From JBHEMT01 sp046262435 (GTDB lineage: Bacteria > Chloroflexota > Dormibacteria > Aeolococcales > Aeolococcaceae), in NCBI GenBank assembly GCA_046262435.1, contig JBHEMT010000071.1, positions 1 through 53,139 on the forward strand: 53,139 nucleotides of DNA. Reading direction: 5' to 3'. Below, one piece after another: positions 42,014-50,272 of the stretch. Made by a program: the position numbers and the translations under genes. Numbering within the stretch: position 1 is the stretch's first letter; each line of letters begins with the position of its first letter. The notes beneath the pieces were generated by a model that worked only from the letters and a program-made list of their open reading frames with translations, had not been told where the DNA came from and searched no databases.

Positions 42014-43284
42014 CCGGGTCCCTCGCCGCTGTGCCCAGCAGGCGCAACAGCGCCTTCAGTACCGCCCAGCACCAATTCGATGTTGCCGCTGAGCAGCTGC
42101 ACCTCAACGACTCCATCCGCGCCCACCTGCGCGAGGTGAAGAGAGAGCTGACCGTCACCTTCCCGGTGGAGTTCGACGATGGGCACTTCGAGGTGTTCAC
42201 CGGGTTCCGCGTCCAGCACAACATCGCCCGGGGGCCGGCCAAGGGCGGCCTTCGCTACTCGGCGCACATGACCATTGACGACGCGCGGGCGCTGGCCATG
42301 TTCATGACCTGGAAGTCGGCGGTGGTCGACCTTCCCTTCGGCGGGGCCAAGGGCGGCGTGGTGGTGGATCCCAAGCGACTCAGCCTGGCGGAGCTGGAGC
42401 GGCTGACGCGCCGTTTCACCACTGAGATCTCACTGCTGGTGGGTGCCGACAAGGATGTGCCCGCGCCCGACCTGGGCACCGACGAGCGGGTCATGGCCTG
42501 GATGATGGACACCCTGTCGATGCACGCCGGTCATACCGTGCCGGCCGCGGTGACCGGCAAGCCGATCGACATCGGCGGGTCCGCGGGACGCCACGCCTCG
42601 ACCGGCCGCGGCCTTGCTGCGGTGACCGTCGAGGTGTTGAAGAACCGGGGCATGCGCGTTGAGGGGGCCACGGTTGCCGTCCAGGGCTTCGGCCAGGTGG
42701 GCTCGCACGCGGCCCGGATGCTTGCCGCGGCCGGGTGCCGGGTCATCGCCGTGAGCGACAGCTCAGGGGGCGTCTACCGGGGTGACGGCGTCGACCTGGT
42801 CAGCCTGCGCGAGCACAAGAACGAGGGGGGCCGGATCGCCGAGTTCGGCGCCGGGGAGCGGATCAACAACCTCGAACTGCTCCATCTCGACGTCGACGTG
42901 CTCGTTCCCGCCGCGGTCGAGTCGGTGATCCGTCCGAGCAACGTCGGCGGGGTCCGCGCCAGGGTGATCGCCGAGGGGGCCAACGCGCCGCTTGCGCCCG
43001 AGGCCAACGCCACGCTCGAGGATCGCGGCGTGCTGATCATTCCCGACATCCTGGCCAACGCGGGTGGGGTGATTGTCAGCTACTTCGAGCTTGTTCAAGA
43101 CCTTCAGGCCTTCTTCTGGTCAGCCTCCGAGGTCAACAGCCGGCTCGACTCGCTGATCCTCCGCGCCTACGAGCAGGTGCGTGAAGAGGCCCGGGCGCGA
43201 GGCGGCTCGCTGCGCGAGGCGGCCTATCGTCTTGCCGTGGCCAAGGTCGCCAGTGCCACCGAGGTACGCGGGATCTACCCATGA
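42010..43284 (+). CDS. gdhA: Glutamate dehydrogenase (Glu/Leu/Phe/Val family)
   Basis: Oxidative deamination of glutamate or reductive amination of 2-oxoglutarate. The 424-residue length fits the NAD-type hexameric enzyme. Active-site segments are GPAKGGLRYS (substrate Lys), KSAVVDLPFGGAKGG (catalytic Lys) and VPAPDLGTDER (catalytic Asp); the nucleotide motif is VQGFGQVGSHAA. ATG 42010 overlaps the PhaR-type stop. Specificity for leucine or another amino acid cannot be excluded, but the length and motifs favour glutamate. The next gene overlaps its stop. Confidence 0.93.
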   Translation: MTGSLAAVPSRRNSAFSTAQHQFDVAAEQLHLNDSIRAHLREVKRELTVTFPVEFDDGHFEVFTGFRVQHNIARGPAKGGLRYSAHMTIDDARALAMFMTWKSAVVDLPFGGAKGGVVVDPKRLSLAELERLTRRFTTEISLLVGADKDVPAPDLGTDERVMAWMMDTLSMHAGHTVPAAVTGKPIDIGGSAGRHASTGRGLAAVTVEVLKNRGMRVEGATVAVQGFGQVGSHAARMLAAAGCRVIAVSDSSGGVYRGDGVDLVSLREHKNEGGRIAEFGAGERINNLELLHLDVDVLVPAAVESVIRPSNVGGVRARVIAEGANAPLAPEANATLEDRGVLIIPDILANAGGVIVSYFELVQDLQAFFWSASEVNSRLDSLILRAYEQVREEARARGGSLREAAYRLAVAKVASATEVRGIYP

Positions 43285-44330
43285 GCCGCACCTCCCCCCG
43301 CGCTGCGCCCGCCCGCCGGGTGTTGGTCACCGGGGTTGGCGGCGTCCTCGGGGCCGCAGCGGCGACCCGGCTCGTCGCGGAGCCGGACGTCGCGCTGGTG
43401 ATCGGCGTGGATTCGTCCGTGCCCGTCGACCTCCCCCGGGGCGTCGAGTTTCTCCACGCCGACCTACGCCACCAGCTCCTCGGCCGGGTGATTGCGGCCG
43501 CCCGGATCGACACCGTGCTGCACCTCGGTGTCATCCACGACGAGCTCGCGGTGCGCCCCCGCTCGGCGCACGAGAGCAGCGTGCTGGGGACCGTCAACCT
43601 GCTCGCCGCCTGCTCAGAGGCCGACTCACCCGTGGGGCGGCTTGTGGTTCGCTCCAGTGCTGCGGTCTATGGCTGCGCTCCCGGCGACCCGTCGCTGCGT
43701 GTCGAGTCGGAGGAGTCGCGTGCGCTCGACGACGCGCTCGGGCGTGACGCCCTGGAAGTCGAGGCCTACGTGCGTGAGCACATGGTTCGCCGACCCTCCG
43801 GCGCGGTGGTGCTGCTCCGCTTCGGCGAGCTTGTCGCCCCCGGCACCTGGGTGACCCGCTGGCTCACCGGTCCGGCGATCCCGGCAGTGCTGGGGTTCGA
43901 TCCCCGTCTTCAGCTCCTCCACCTCGAGGACGCGGTGAGCGCCGTCCTCGCCGCCGCAGCGAACGGGTCCAGGGGCTGTCATAACGTGGCCGGGGCCGGC
44001 GTGGTGCTGCTCTCGCAGGCCGCCGCAAGGCTGGGCAGGCCCTTGCTCCCCCTGCTTCCTCCGGTGGCTGAGTCGGTCCCGATCGCGGCCATCCGTCGCC
44101 TCGGCGGGTACGACCTCGGTGGCCAGCGGAGCGCGTTGCTTCGCCACGGACGGGTGCTGAGCACGCGATCGTTGAGTCGGCAACTGGCGGTGACGACGCG
44201 TCCCACGGCCGCCACCCTCGCGTCCCTGGCCGGTGGCCCGGTGCGTGATGACCCCCCGTTCGGCAACCTCGGGGAGCGACAGCTCGAGGAGCTGCTGCGC
44301 TCCAAGGGCAGCGGTGCCGCCGGGCGCTGA
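43281..44330 (+). CDS. SDR-fold NAD-dependent epimerase/dehydratase-like protein lacking YxxxK
   Basis: A 349-residue extended SDR. The Rossmann motif VTGVGGVLGAAAATRL and VVRSSAAVYG are present. Where the catalytic Tyr-x3-Lys is expected (residues ~153-157) the sequence is LGRDA, so both catalytic residues are absent. The following LEVEAYVREH matches a group of actinobacterial proteins labelled GalE2-like, which from memory also vary here. Probably a binding or regulatory protein, or one with altered chemistry. It starts ATGA-overlapped with gdh; the guanine/purine operon follows after 203 bases. Confidence 0.78.
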   Translation: MSRTSPRAAPARRVLVTGVGGVLGAAAATRLVAEPDVALVIGVDSSVPVDLPRGVEFLHADLRHQLLGRVIAAARIDTVLHLGVIHDELAVRPRSAHESSVLGTVNLLAACSEADSPVGRLVVRSSAAVYGCAPGDPSLRVESEESRALDDALGRDALEVEAYVREHMVRRPSGAVVLLRFGELVAPGTWVTRWLTGPAIPAVLGFDPRLQLLHLEDAVSAVLAAAANGSRGCHNVAGAGVVLLSQAAARLGRPLLPLLPPVAESVPIAAIRRLGGYDLGGQRSALLRHGRVLSTRSLSRQLAVTTRPTAATLASLAGGPVRDDPPFGNLGERQLEELLRSKGSGAAGR

Positions 44331-44420
44331 CCAGCGGCTGCGACGGTCCTAGTCCCCCAGATGTAGTGGTAAGCGGCGACTGGGGCACAAGATGGGGGGA
44401 GGTGACCGGCGGCCCTTTGC

Positions 44421-44426
44421 TACACT
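44421..44426 (+). promoter_or_regulatory. -10 element (TACACT) before guaB3
   Basis: TACACT lies six bases before ATG 44433 of a short open frame and 107 bases before the guaB3 ATG. No clear -35 was found, as with other probable leaderless promoters here. Confidence 0.4.
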
Positions 44427-44432
44427 CCCTCG

Positions 44433-44534
44433 ATGGTGCTCCACGCCGTCGCCAGGCTGGCTTCCTCCGCCGCGGGAGGGGACGCCCGAGCGGCGCGGCC
44501 GGCGCGGACGGCTCGCGGACACGGGGGGTGGTGA
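44433..44534 (+). CDS. Possible 33-codon leader peptide coupled to guaB3
   Basis: ATG 44433 begins a 33-codon frame that ends in TGA overlapping the guaB3 ATG as TGATG. Its ATG lies six bases after a TACACT -10, as expected for a leaderless message. The peptide is Ala/Arg-rich (LASSAAGGDARAARP) with no run of a regulatory amino acid, so it may be chance. If translated it would couple to guaB3. Confidence 0.25.
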   Translation: MVLHAVARLASSAAGGDARAARPARTARGHGGW

Positions 44535-45691
44535 TGGAGGAACTTGGTCGCAACAAGCGTGCCCGGCGCGCCTACGGCTTCGACGAGGTGGCGTTGGTTC
44601 CGGGTCGGGTGACCATCAACCCGGCTGAGATCGACGTCACCTTCGCGCTCAACGGCCACACCCTGCCCATCCCATTCCTTGCCGCCGCGATGGATGGGGT
44701 GGTTGACGTTCCCTTCGCCCAGGAGATGGGCCGCCTCGGTGGCCTGGGGGTGCTCAACCTCGACGGCGTTCAGACGCGCTACGAGGACCCGCGCGGGGTG
44801 CTCCGGGAGATCGCCGACACACCGCCCGAGCGGATCAACACCCTGCTCCAGAAGCTCTACAGCGCTCCGGTCCAGGACGGGCTGATCGGGCAGCGGGTGG
44901 AGGAGATCAAGTCGGCAGGAGTCGCCTGCGCAGTGTCCACCGCCCCCCAGCACGCGGAGCGCCGCGGCTCGATCGTGCAGGAGGCCGGCGCCGACGTCCT
45001 CGTCGTCCAGGGCACGGTGCTCACCGCGCGCCACATCAGCCAGTCGTACCGGCACCTCTCCTTCCGCGAGCTCTGCGACTCACTCGACATCCCGGTGATT
45101 GCCGGCAACTGCGTCGACTACGCCACCGCGCTGGAGCTGATGGACACCGGGATCAAGGGATTGCTGGTCGGGGTCGGGCCGGGGGCGGCCTGCACCACGC
45201 GTGCCGTGCTCGGCGTCGGCGTGCCCCAGGTCACCGCCACCGTGGACTGTGCCGCAGCCCGCGATGATCATCTCCGCCGCTCTGGCGAGCGGGTGGCGAT
45301 CATCACCGACGGAGGCATGCGCCTCGGTGGCGACGTCTGCAAGGCCTTCGCCAGCGGCGCCGACGCGGTGATGATCGGCTCGGTGTTCGCTGCCGCGGAG
45401 GAGGCCGCCGGGCACGGCAACCACTGGGGTATGGCAACGCCCGACCCCAACCTCCCGCGGGGCACCCGGATCCGGACCGGGGTCAAGGCGCCGCTGCGCG
45501 AGATGCTCTTCGGCCCGGCGCACGTGGACGACGGCTCCATGAACCTGGTGGGAGCGTTGAAGAATGCAATGGGCGTCTGCGGTGCCCGCAATGTCAAGGA
45601 GTTCCAGGAGACCGAGATGGTCATCGCCCCCTCGATCAAGACCGAGGGGAAGATGCAGCAGCGTGACCAGAAGGTCGGGATGGGCGCGTGA
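44534..45691 (+). CDS. guaB3: GuaB3 family IMP dehydrogenase-related protein
   Basis: TIM-barrel enzyme of the IMPDH/GMP reductase superfamily, 385 residues, without the CBS pair of classical GuaB. The active-site loop GPGAACTTRAVLGVG carries the catalytic Cys (~220); DGGMRLGGDVCKAFASGADAVMIGS binds the phosphate. N-terminal LGRNKRARRAYGFDEVALVPG is typical of GuaB3 of actinobacteria and cyanobacteria. Cyanobacterial GuaB3 has been reported to have IMP dehydrogenase activity. Adjacent guaA supports a role in GMP synthesis; GMP reductase activity is the alternative. ATG 44534 is used; the stop overlaps guaA as GTGA. Confidence 0.9.
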   Translation: MEELGRNKRARRAYGFDEVALVPGRVTINPAEIDVTFALNGHTLPIPFLAAAMDGVVDVPFAQEMGRLGGLGVLNLDGVQTRYEDPRGVLREIADTPPERINTLLQKLYSAPVQDGLIGQRVEEIKSAGVACAVSTAPQHAERRGSIVQEAGADVLVVQGTVLTARHISQSYRHLSFRELCDSLDIPVIAGNCVDYATALELMDTGIKGLLVGVGPGAACTTRAVLGVGVPQVTATVDCAAARDDHLRRSGERVAIITDGGMRLGGDVCKAFASGADAVMIGSVFAAAEEAAGHGNHWGMATPDPNLPRGTRIRTGVKAPLREMLFGPAHVDDGSMNLVGALKNAMGVCGARNVKEFQETEMVIAPSIKTEGKMQQRDQKVGMGA

Positions 45692-47334
45692 CCTCGACCG
45701 CTGCGGCGCCGGACGAGGAACTGACCACCGCCGCGCGCCGCACTCCCGGGCTCGACAGTGACGCGGGTCCGAGCGCCGGAGTGCGGCCGCCCGCCGCCCA
45801 GCACGACACCGTCCTGGTGCTCGACTTCGGCTCGCAGTACAGCCAGCTGATCGCTCGCCGCGTGCGCGAGGCACGGGTGTACGCGGAGCTTGTGCCCGGC
45901 ACCATCTCCGCCGATGAGGTGCGCCGCCGGGCGCCGCGTGGCCTGATCTTCAGCGGCGGCCCGGCGAGCGTGTATACCCCCGGAGCTCCCCGTCCCGATC
46001 CCGCCATCTACGACCTCGATCTACCGATCCTGGGCGTGTGTTACGGAATGCAGCTGCTTGCCCACGACCTCGGCGGCCGCGTGGCACCCGCCGACCGGCG
46101 CGAGTACGGCAGGGCTTCGGTATCGGTGGACGACCGCCGCGGCCTGTTCGCCCAGGTGCCGCCGGAGCTCGACGTCTGGATGTCCCACGGCGACGTGATC
46201 AGCGAGCTGCCGCCCGGCTTTCGCAGCGTCGCCCATTCACTCAACTCACCCTGCGCGGCGATGGCCGGCCCGCTGGGGCGCTACGGGATCCAGTTTCACC
46301 CCGAGGTGGTCCACACCCCGCTGGGCGGCGAGCTGCTCGCCAACTTCCTGACCGAGGTGTGCGCCTGCGCCGGCACCTGGGAGGCGGGGTCCTTCATCGA
46401 GATGGCCGTCGCCGACATCCGCGCCCGGGTCGGTTCCGGGCGCGTCCTCTGCGCGCTCAGCGGCGGGGTCGACTCGGCGGTGGCGGCCACCCTGGTGCAC
46501 AAGGCGATCGGTGAGCAGCTGACCTGCGTTTTCGTGGACAACGGGCTGCTCCGCCGCGGGGAGGGCGACCGGGTGGTCGACGTCATGGCCGGGCAGCGCC
46601 ACATCCGCATGCTCCGGGCCGATGCTGAGGAACGATTCCTCAGCGCGCTCGCCGGCATCAGCGACCCCGAGGAGAAGCGCAGGCGGATCGGTGCCACCTT
46701 CATCGAGGTGTTCGAGGAGCAGTCGGTGCGACTCGGCGATGTCGACTTCCTGGCCCAGGGGACCCTGTACCCCGACGTCATCGAGTCGACCTCCCATGAC
46801 ACCAACAACGCGCAGAAGATCAAAACCCATCACAACGTCGGCGGGCTCCCTGAGGATCTGCGCTTTCAGCTCGTCGAGCCGCTGCGCTACCTTTTCAAGG
46901 ACGAGGTCCGGCGGGTGGGGTCGGCGCTCGGGCTCCCCGACGACATGGTCTGGCGCCAGCCCTTCCCCGGTCCCGGGCTTGCCATCCGGGTGATCGGTGA
47001 GGTGACCCGTGAGAGGCTCGACACGCTGCGCGCCGCCGACTGGATCGTGGTTGACGAGATCAAGCGCAGCGGCCTGTACCGCGACGTCTGGCAGTCGTTC
47101 GCAATCCTCACCCCGATCTCCAGTGTGGGCGTGATGGGCGACAACCGTACCTACGGCAACGTGGTGGCAATCCGTGCCGTGCAGAGCGATGACGGCATGA
47201 CCGCCGACTGGGCCCGCCTCCCGTATGACGTGCTCGCTGATATCTCGCGGCGCATCGTCAACGAGGTGCCCGGGATCAACCGGGTCGTCTACGACATCAG
47301 CAGCAAGCCGCCCTCCACCATCGAGTGGGAGTAG
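45688..47334 (+). CDS. guaA: GMP synthase (glutamine-hydrolysing)
   Basis: Amidates XMP to GMP using glutamine and ATP. Residues ~40-235 form the class I glutamine amidotransferase: LDFGSQYSQLIARRVRE, nucleophile Cys118 in LGVCYGMQLL, and FHPEVVHT with His/Glu. The ATP-pyrophosphatase P-loop is ALSGGVDSAV (~256-265), and the dimerisation domain ends in PPSTIEWE, as usual. An extra ~40-residue Ala/Pro/Thr leader precedes the first strand; total 548 residues compared with ~520. Both ends overlap neighbours, placing it in guaB3-guaA-purD-purE. Confidence 0.96.
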   Translation: MTSTAAAPDEELTTAARRTPGLDSDAGPSAGVRPPAAQHDTVLVLDFGSQYSQLIARRVREARVYAELVPGTISADEVRRRAPRGLIFSGGPASVYTPGAPRPDPAIYDLDLPILGVCYGMQLLAHDLGGRVAPADRREYGRASVSVDDRRGLFAQVPPELDVWMSHGDVISELPPGFRSVAHSLNSPCAAMAGPLGRYGIQFHPEVVHTPLGGELLANFLTEVCACAGTWEAGSFIEMAVADIRARVGSGRVLCALSGGVDSAVAATLVHKAIGEQLTCVFVDNGLLRRGEGDRVVDVMAGQRHIRMLRADAEERFLSALAGISDPEEKRRRIGATFIEVFEEQSVRLGDVDFLAQGTLYPDVIESTSHDTNNAQKIKTHHNVGGLPEDLRFQLVEPLRYLFKDEVRRVGSALGLPDDMVWRQPFPGPGLAIRVIGEVTRERLDTLRAADWIVVDEIKRSGLYRDVWQSFAILTPISSVGVMGDNRTYGNVVAIRAVQSDDGMTADWARLPYDVLADISRRIVNEVPGINRVVYDISSKPPSTIEWE

Positions 47335-48602
47335 GCCTTCGCGTTCTCGTCGTCGGGTCTGGCGGCCGCGAGCACGCACTCGCCTGGGCCTGCGCACGCA
47401 GTCCGCTGGTGGCCGAGGTGCTCTGTGCGCCGGGGAACGGCGGGACCGCCGCCGTGGCCACCAACCTGGCTGTCGCCGAGGCCGACGCGCCAGCCCTCGC
47501 CCGAATGGCGGTGGACCGAGCGGTTGACCTTGTCGTCATCGGCCCGGACGGGGCGATCGCCGCGGGGGTGGCCGATGCCTGCACCGCCGCCGGGATTCGG
47601 GTGGCGGGGCCCACCGCCGCAGCCGGACGCATCGAGTCCTCCAAGGCGTTTGCCAAGGAGCTGATGGACCGCGCCGGGATTCCAACCGCGCGGTGGTGGG
47701 TGGGGGACGACCTCGAGGAGCTCGCCGGACGCGCCGCCGAGCTCGGTGGCCGCTGCGTGATCAAGGCCGACGGCCTGGCCCGGGGAAAGGGCGTGACCGT
47801 CTGCGCCACCCTGGCCGAGGCCCGCGCTGCGATCGCCGCCTGCATCACCGACCACCGTTTCGGGGAGGCGGGGCGCCGGGTGCTGGTCGAGCAGCGCCTT
47901 GAGGGTCCCGAGCTGAGTCTCTTCGCCCTCAGCGACGGGCGCCACGTTCGGCTGCTCGGTGCCGCCCGCGACTACAAGCGCGCCGATGACGGGGACCGGG
48001 GCCCAAACACCGGCGGCATGGGCGCTGTCGCCCCGCTTGCCGAGCTCGACGCGGACACCCTCGAGGGATACGCCGCGGCCTGCGTCCGGCCGTGCATCGA
48101 GGCCCTGGCCGACGCCGGCACCCCGTTTCACGGCTGCCTCTACGCGGGGCTGATGCTCTGCGCCGACGGGCCCCGGGTGATCGAGTACAACGCGCGGCTC
48201 GGCGATCCTGAGGCGCAGCCGCTGCTCAGCATGCTCGCCGACGACCCGATCGAACTGCTCAAGTCGGTGGCCGAGGGCAGCCTGCTCGACGGGTCCGCCC
48301 GGTTGCTCCCTGGGTCGGCGGTGGGAGTGGTCATCGCCGCGGCCGGCTACCCCGACGCACCGCGAGCTGGCGACCCGGTGGGCGGGCTCGATGCAGTCCC
48401 CGCGGACGTGCTCGCCTTCCATGCGGGCACTCGGGCGACCCCGAGCGGGCTGGTCACCGCCGGGGGACGGGTGCTCACCATGGTGGGCAGAGGTCAGGAT
48501 GTGGCGGAGGCGCGGGCCCGGGCGTATGCGGGGGTCGCGGCCGTCTCCTTTCCCGGCGCGTGGTCGCGGAGTGATATCGGACATGCAGGAGGGGTGCAGT
48601 GA
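47325..48602 (+). CDS. purD: Phosphoribosylamine-glycine ligase
   Basis: ATP-grasp enzyme of the second step of purine synthesis. The 425-residue protein has VVGSGGREHALAWA at the N-terminus, VIGPDGAIAAGVAD, ATP-grasp segments RCVIKADGLARGKGV and VLVEQRLEGPELSLFALSDG, the signature RGPNTGGMGAV, and EYNARLGDPEAQ with metal ligands. GTG 47325 overlaps the end of guaA by ten bases; the stop overlaps purE. Normal length. Confidence 0.96.
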   Translation: MGVGLRVLVVGSGGREHALAWACARSPLVAEVLCAPGNGGTAAVATNLAVAEADAPALARMAVDRAVDLVVIGPDGAIAAGVADACTAAGIRVAGPTAAAGRIESSKAFAKELMDRAGIPTARWWVGDDLEELAGRAAELGGRCVIKADGLARGKGVTVCATLAEARAAIAACITDHRFGEAGRRVLVEQRLEGPELSLFALSDGRHVRLLGAARDYKRADDGDRGPNTGGMGAVAPLAELDADTLEGYAAACVRPCIEALADAGTPFHGCLYAGLMLCADGPRVIEYNARLGDPEAQPLLSMLADDPIELLKSVAEGSLLDGSARLLPGSAVGVVIAAAGYPDAPRAGDPVGGLDAVPADVLAFHAGTRATPSGLVTAGGRVLTMVGRGQDVAEARARAYAGVAAVSFPGAWSRSDIGHAGGVQ

Positions 48603-49096
48603 GCGAGATTAGGGTGGGGATCGTGGTCGGCAGCGAGTCCGACCTTCCGGTGATGGAGCGCTGTGCGGCGGTCCTCGACGAGTACGGCCTCGGGCACGAA
48701 ACCGCGGTGATGTCCGCCCATCGAGCTCCTGACCTGGTGCGTGCCTACGCGCAGGCGGCGCGGGGCCGGGGGCTCAGGGTGTTGATCGGCGCCGCCGGAG
48801 CGGCAGCTCATCTGCCCGGGGTGCTTGCCTCGTTGACCACGTTGCCGGTGATCGGTGTCCCTCTGGCGGCGACGCCCCTCGCCGGGGTTGACTCCCTGCT
48901 GTCCATCGTGCAGATGCCCCCGGGAATCCCCGTCGCCACGGTCGCCGTGGGTGACATGGGGGCGCGCAACGCGGCCCACCTTGCCGCCCAGATCATCGCC
49001 GTGAGCGAGCCGGACGTTGCGGCCACAATCGACAAGATCAGGGCGGCGATGCGCGAGCGAGTCCGCCTCCCCGAGGGCTTCAGCGCCGGGCGGTAG
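48599..49096 (+). CDS. purE: 5-(carboxyamino)imidazole ribonucleotide mutase
   Basis: Class I PurE converting N5-CAIR to CAIR. The 165-residue protein shows GSESDLPVM, VMSAHRAPD with the catalytic His, IGAAGAAAHLPGVLA, and QMPPGIPVATVAVGD. GTG 48599 follows GGAGGGG and overlaps the purD stop as GTGA. Class I PurE normally needs PurK; no purK is in the window. Confidence 0.95.
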   Translation: MSEIRVGIVVGSESDLPVMERCAAVLDEYGLGHETAVMSAHRAPDLVRAYAQAARGRGLRVLIGAAGAAAHLPGVLASLTTLPVIGVPLAATPLAGVDSLLSIVQMPPGIPVATVAVGDMGARNAAHLAAQIIAVSEPDVAATIDKIRAAMRERVRLPEGFSAGR

Positions 49097-49116
49097 ACCC
49101 CGTTCGGCTGAGATGG

Positions 49117-49140
49117 CCGCGGGCCGGGCCGCCCCCGCGG
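49117..49140. terminator. Possible bidirectional terminator between purE and pirin
   Basis: CCGCGGG and CCCGCGG form a seven-base stem with a ten-base GC-rich spacer in the 48-base gap between convergent genes. No T tract on either side. Confidence 0.35.
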
Positions 49141-49144
49141 GCGC

Positions 49145-50107
49145 CTAGCTGCCGATGTGGTTGGCGGGGATGGTGCCCAGGCGGCCGGCCTTGAAGTCCT
49201 CGAACGCGGTGACGATCTCCTCGCGAGTGTTCATCACGAAGGGCCCGTACTGAGCCACCGGCTCGAGGATCGGGCGCCCGCCGAGAATGAGCACCTCGAG
49301 TTCGCGGCTGCGGCTGTCCTGGGCGCGTTCGGCGCGGATGGTGACCAGGTCACCTCGGCCGAGTGCTGCCAGCTGCCCGGCGGCGACGGGGCGTTGCTCC
49401 ACTCCAATGGAACCGCGCCCGGCGAGCACGTAGACGAGAGCGTTGAAGTCACCGCGCCACGGCAGCTCGAGGGTGGCGTGCGGGCTGAGGGTCGCGTGGA
49501 GAAGGGTGATCGGGGTGTGGGTGATGCCGGGTCCGCGCTGCTCGCCGAGGTCGCCGGCGATGACCCGCACCAGTGCGCCACCGTCATGTGAGCTGAGCAG
49601 GGTGATCCGCTCCGCACCGATGTCCTGGTAGCGGGGGGCCACCATCTTCTCGGCCGCGGGGAGGTTGACCCAGAGTTGGATGCCGTGGAACAGGCCACCG
49701 CTCGCCACCAATTCCTCGGGGGGCTTCTCGATGTGGAGGATGCCCGCTCCGGCAGTCATCCACTGGGTCGCACCGTCGGCAATCAGGCCTCCGCCGCCGA
49801 TCGAGTCCTGATGCTGGAAGGCGCCATCGATCATGTAGGTGACGGTTTCGAAGCCGCGGTGGGGATGCCAGGGCGTTCCCTTGGGTTCGCCCGGCGCGTA
49901 CTCGACCTCGCCCATCTGATCCATGTGGATGAAGGGACTGAGCAGACGCGGGTCCACCCCGGCAAAGGCCCTCCGCACCGGGAAGCCCTCGCCCTCGAAC
50001 CCACTGGGGGCGGTGGTCACCGAGAGCACCGGACGGCTCCCGGCCACGGTCGGGTCCGGCCGGCTGATGCGCGGCAGGGTGAGGGTGTCTGCGGTGACAG
50101 CGGGCAT
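49145..50107 (-). CDS. Pirin family protein
   Basis: Bicupin of 320 residues. The metal site is visible in the N-terminal cupin: WHPHRGFETVTYMIDG and AGAGILHIEKP supply three His and one Glu, as in human pirin and E. coli YhhW. FIHMDQMG and the C-terminal cupin (FNALVYVLAGRGSIG) fit the family. Bacterial pirins include quercetinases and stress-associated proteins; the substrate here is unknown. It has its own promoter with a palindrome at the expected +1. Confidence 0.92.
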   Translation of the reverse strand: MPAVTADTLTLPRISRPDPTVAGSRPVLSVTTAPSGFEGEGFPVRRAFAGVDPRLLSPFIHMDQMGEVEYAPGEPKGTPWHPHRGFETVTYMIDGAFQHQDSIGGGGLIADGATQWMTAGAGILHIEKPPEELVASGGLFHGIQLWVNLPAAEKMVAPRYQDIGAERITLLSSHDGGALVRVIAGDLGEQRGPGITHTPITLLHATLSPHATLELPWRGDFNALVYVLAGRGSIGVEQRPVAAGQLAALGRGDLVTIRAERAQDSRSRELEVLILGGRPILEPVAQYGPFVMNTREEIVTAFEDFKAGRLGTIPANHIGS

Positions 50108-50133
50108 CGTTCTCTCGTTCAGGGGATGGTTGC

Positions 50134-50141
50134 TTGATCAA
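50134..50141. promoter_or_regulatory. Palindrome TTGATCAA in the pirin promoter
   Basis: An eight-base palindrome directly downstream of the pirin -10, in an otherwise AT-rich island (TTGCTTGATCAACTATATA). It fits a MarR- or similar-type repressor site, which often controls pirin genes. Confidence 0.35.
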
Positions 50142-50168
50142 CTATATACCCTCAGCTCGAAATAGCAA
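50141..50168 (-). promoter_or_regulatory. Promoter of the pirin gene
   Basis: On the minus strand TTGCTA (50168-50163, four of six) and TATAGT (50146-50141) with a 16-base spacer; leader of ~27 bases. Confidence 0.5.
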
Positions 50169-50258
50169 TCGCGACCTCCGCTGGTGCACGGGTTTCGCTG
50201 GGCGGGGACCGACCAGCGAGCGCCGGGGTCGGCGCCCGGCCGCGCCGAGGGGGCTGGC

Positions 50259-50264
50259 TACAAT
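50259..50264 (+). promoter_or_regulatory. -10 element of the biotin carrier/biotin carboxylase genes (leaderless)
   Basis: TACAAT, five of six to consensus, ends eight bases before ATG 50273, and there is no Shine-Dalgarno sequence, so the message is probably leaderless. No -35 match. Confidence 0.5.
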
Positions 50265-50272
50265 CGCCCCAC

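Noticed and set aside
44331..44533. Purine riboswitch before guaB3
   Set aside because: No conserved purine-aptamer core; the region is better explained by a promoter and a short open frame.
44366..44533. Longer guaB3 start at ATG 44366
   Set aside because: The extension would begin upstream of the -10 at 44421 and has no family similarity; ATG 44534 gives the typical N-terminus.
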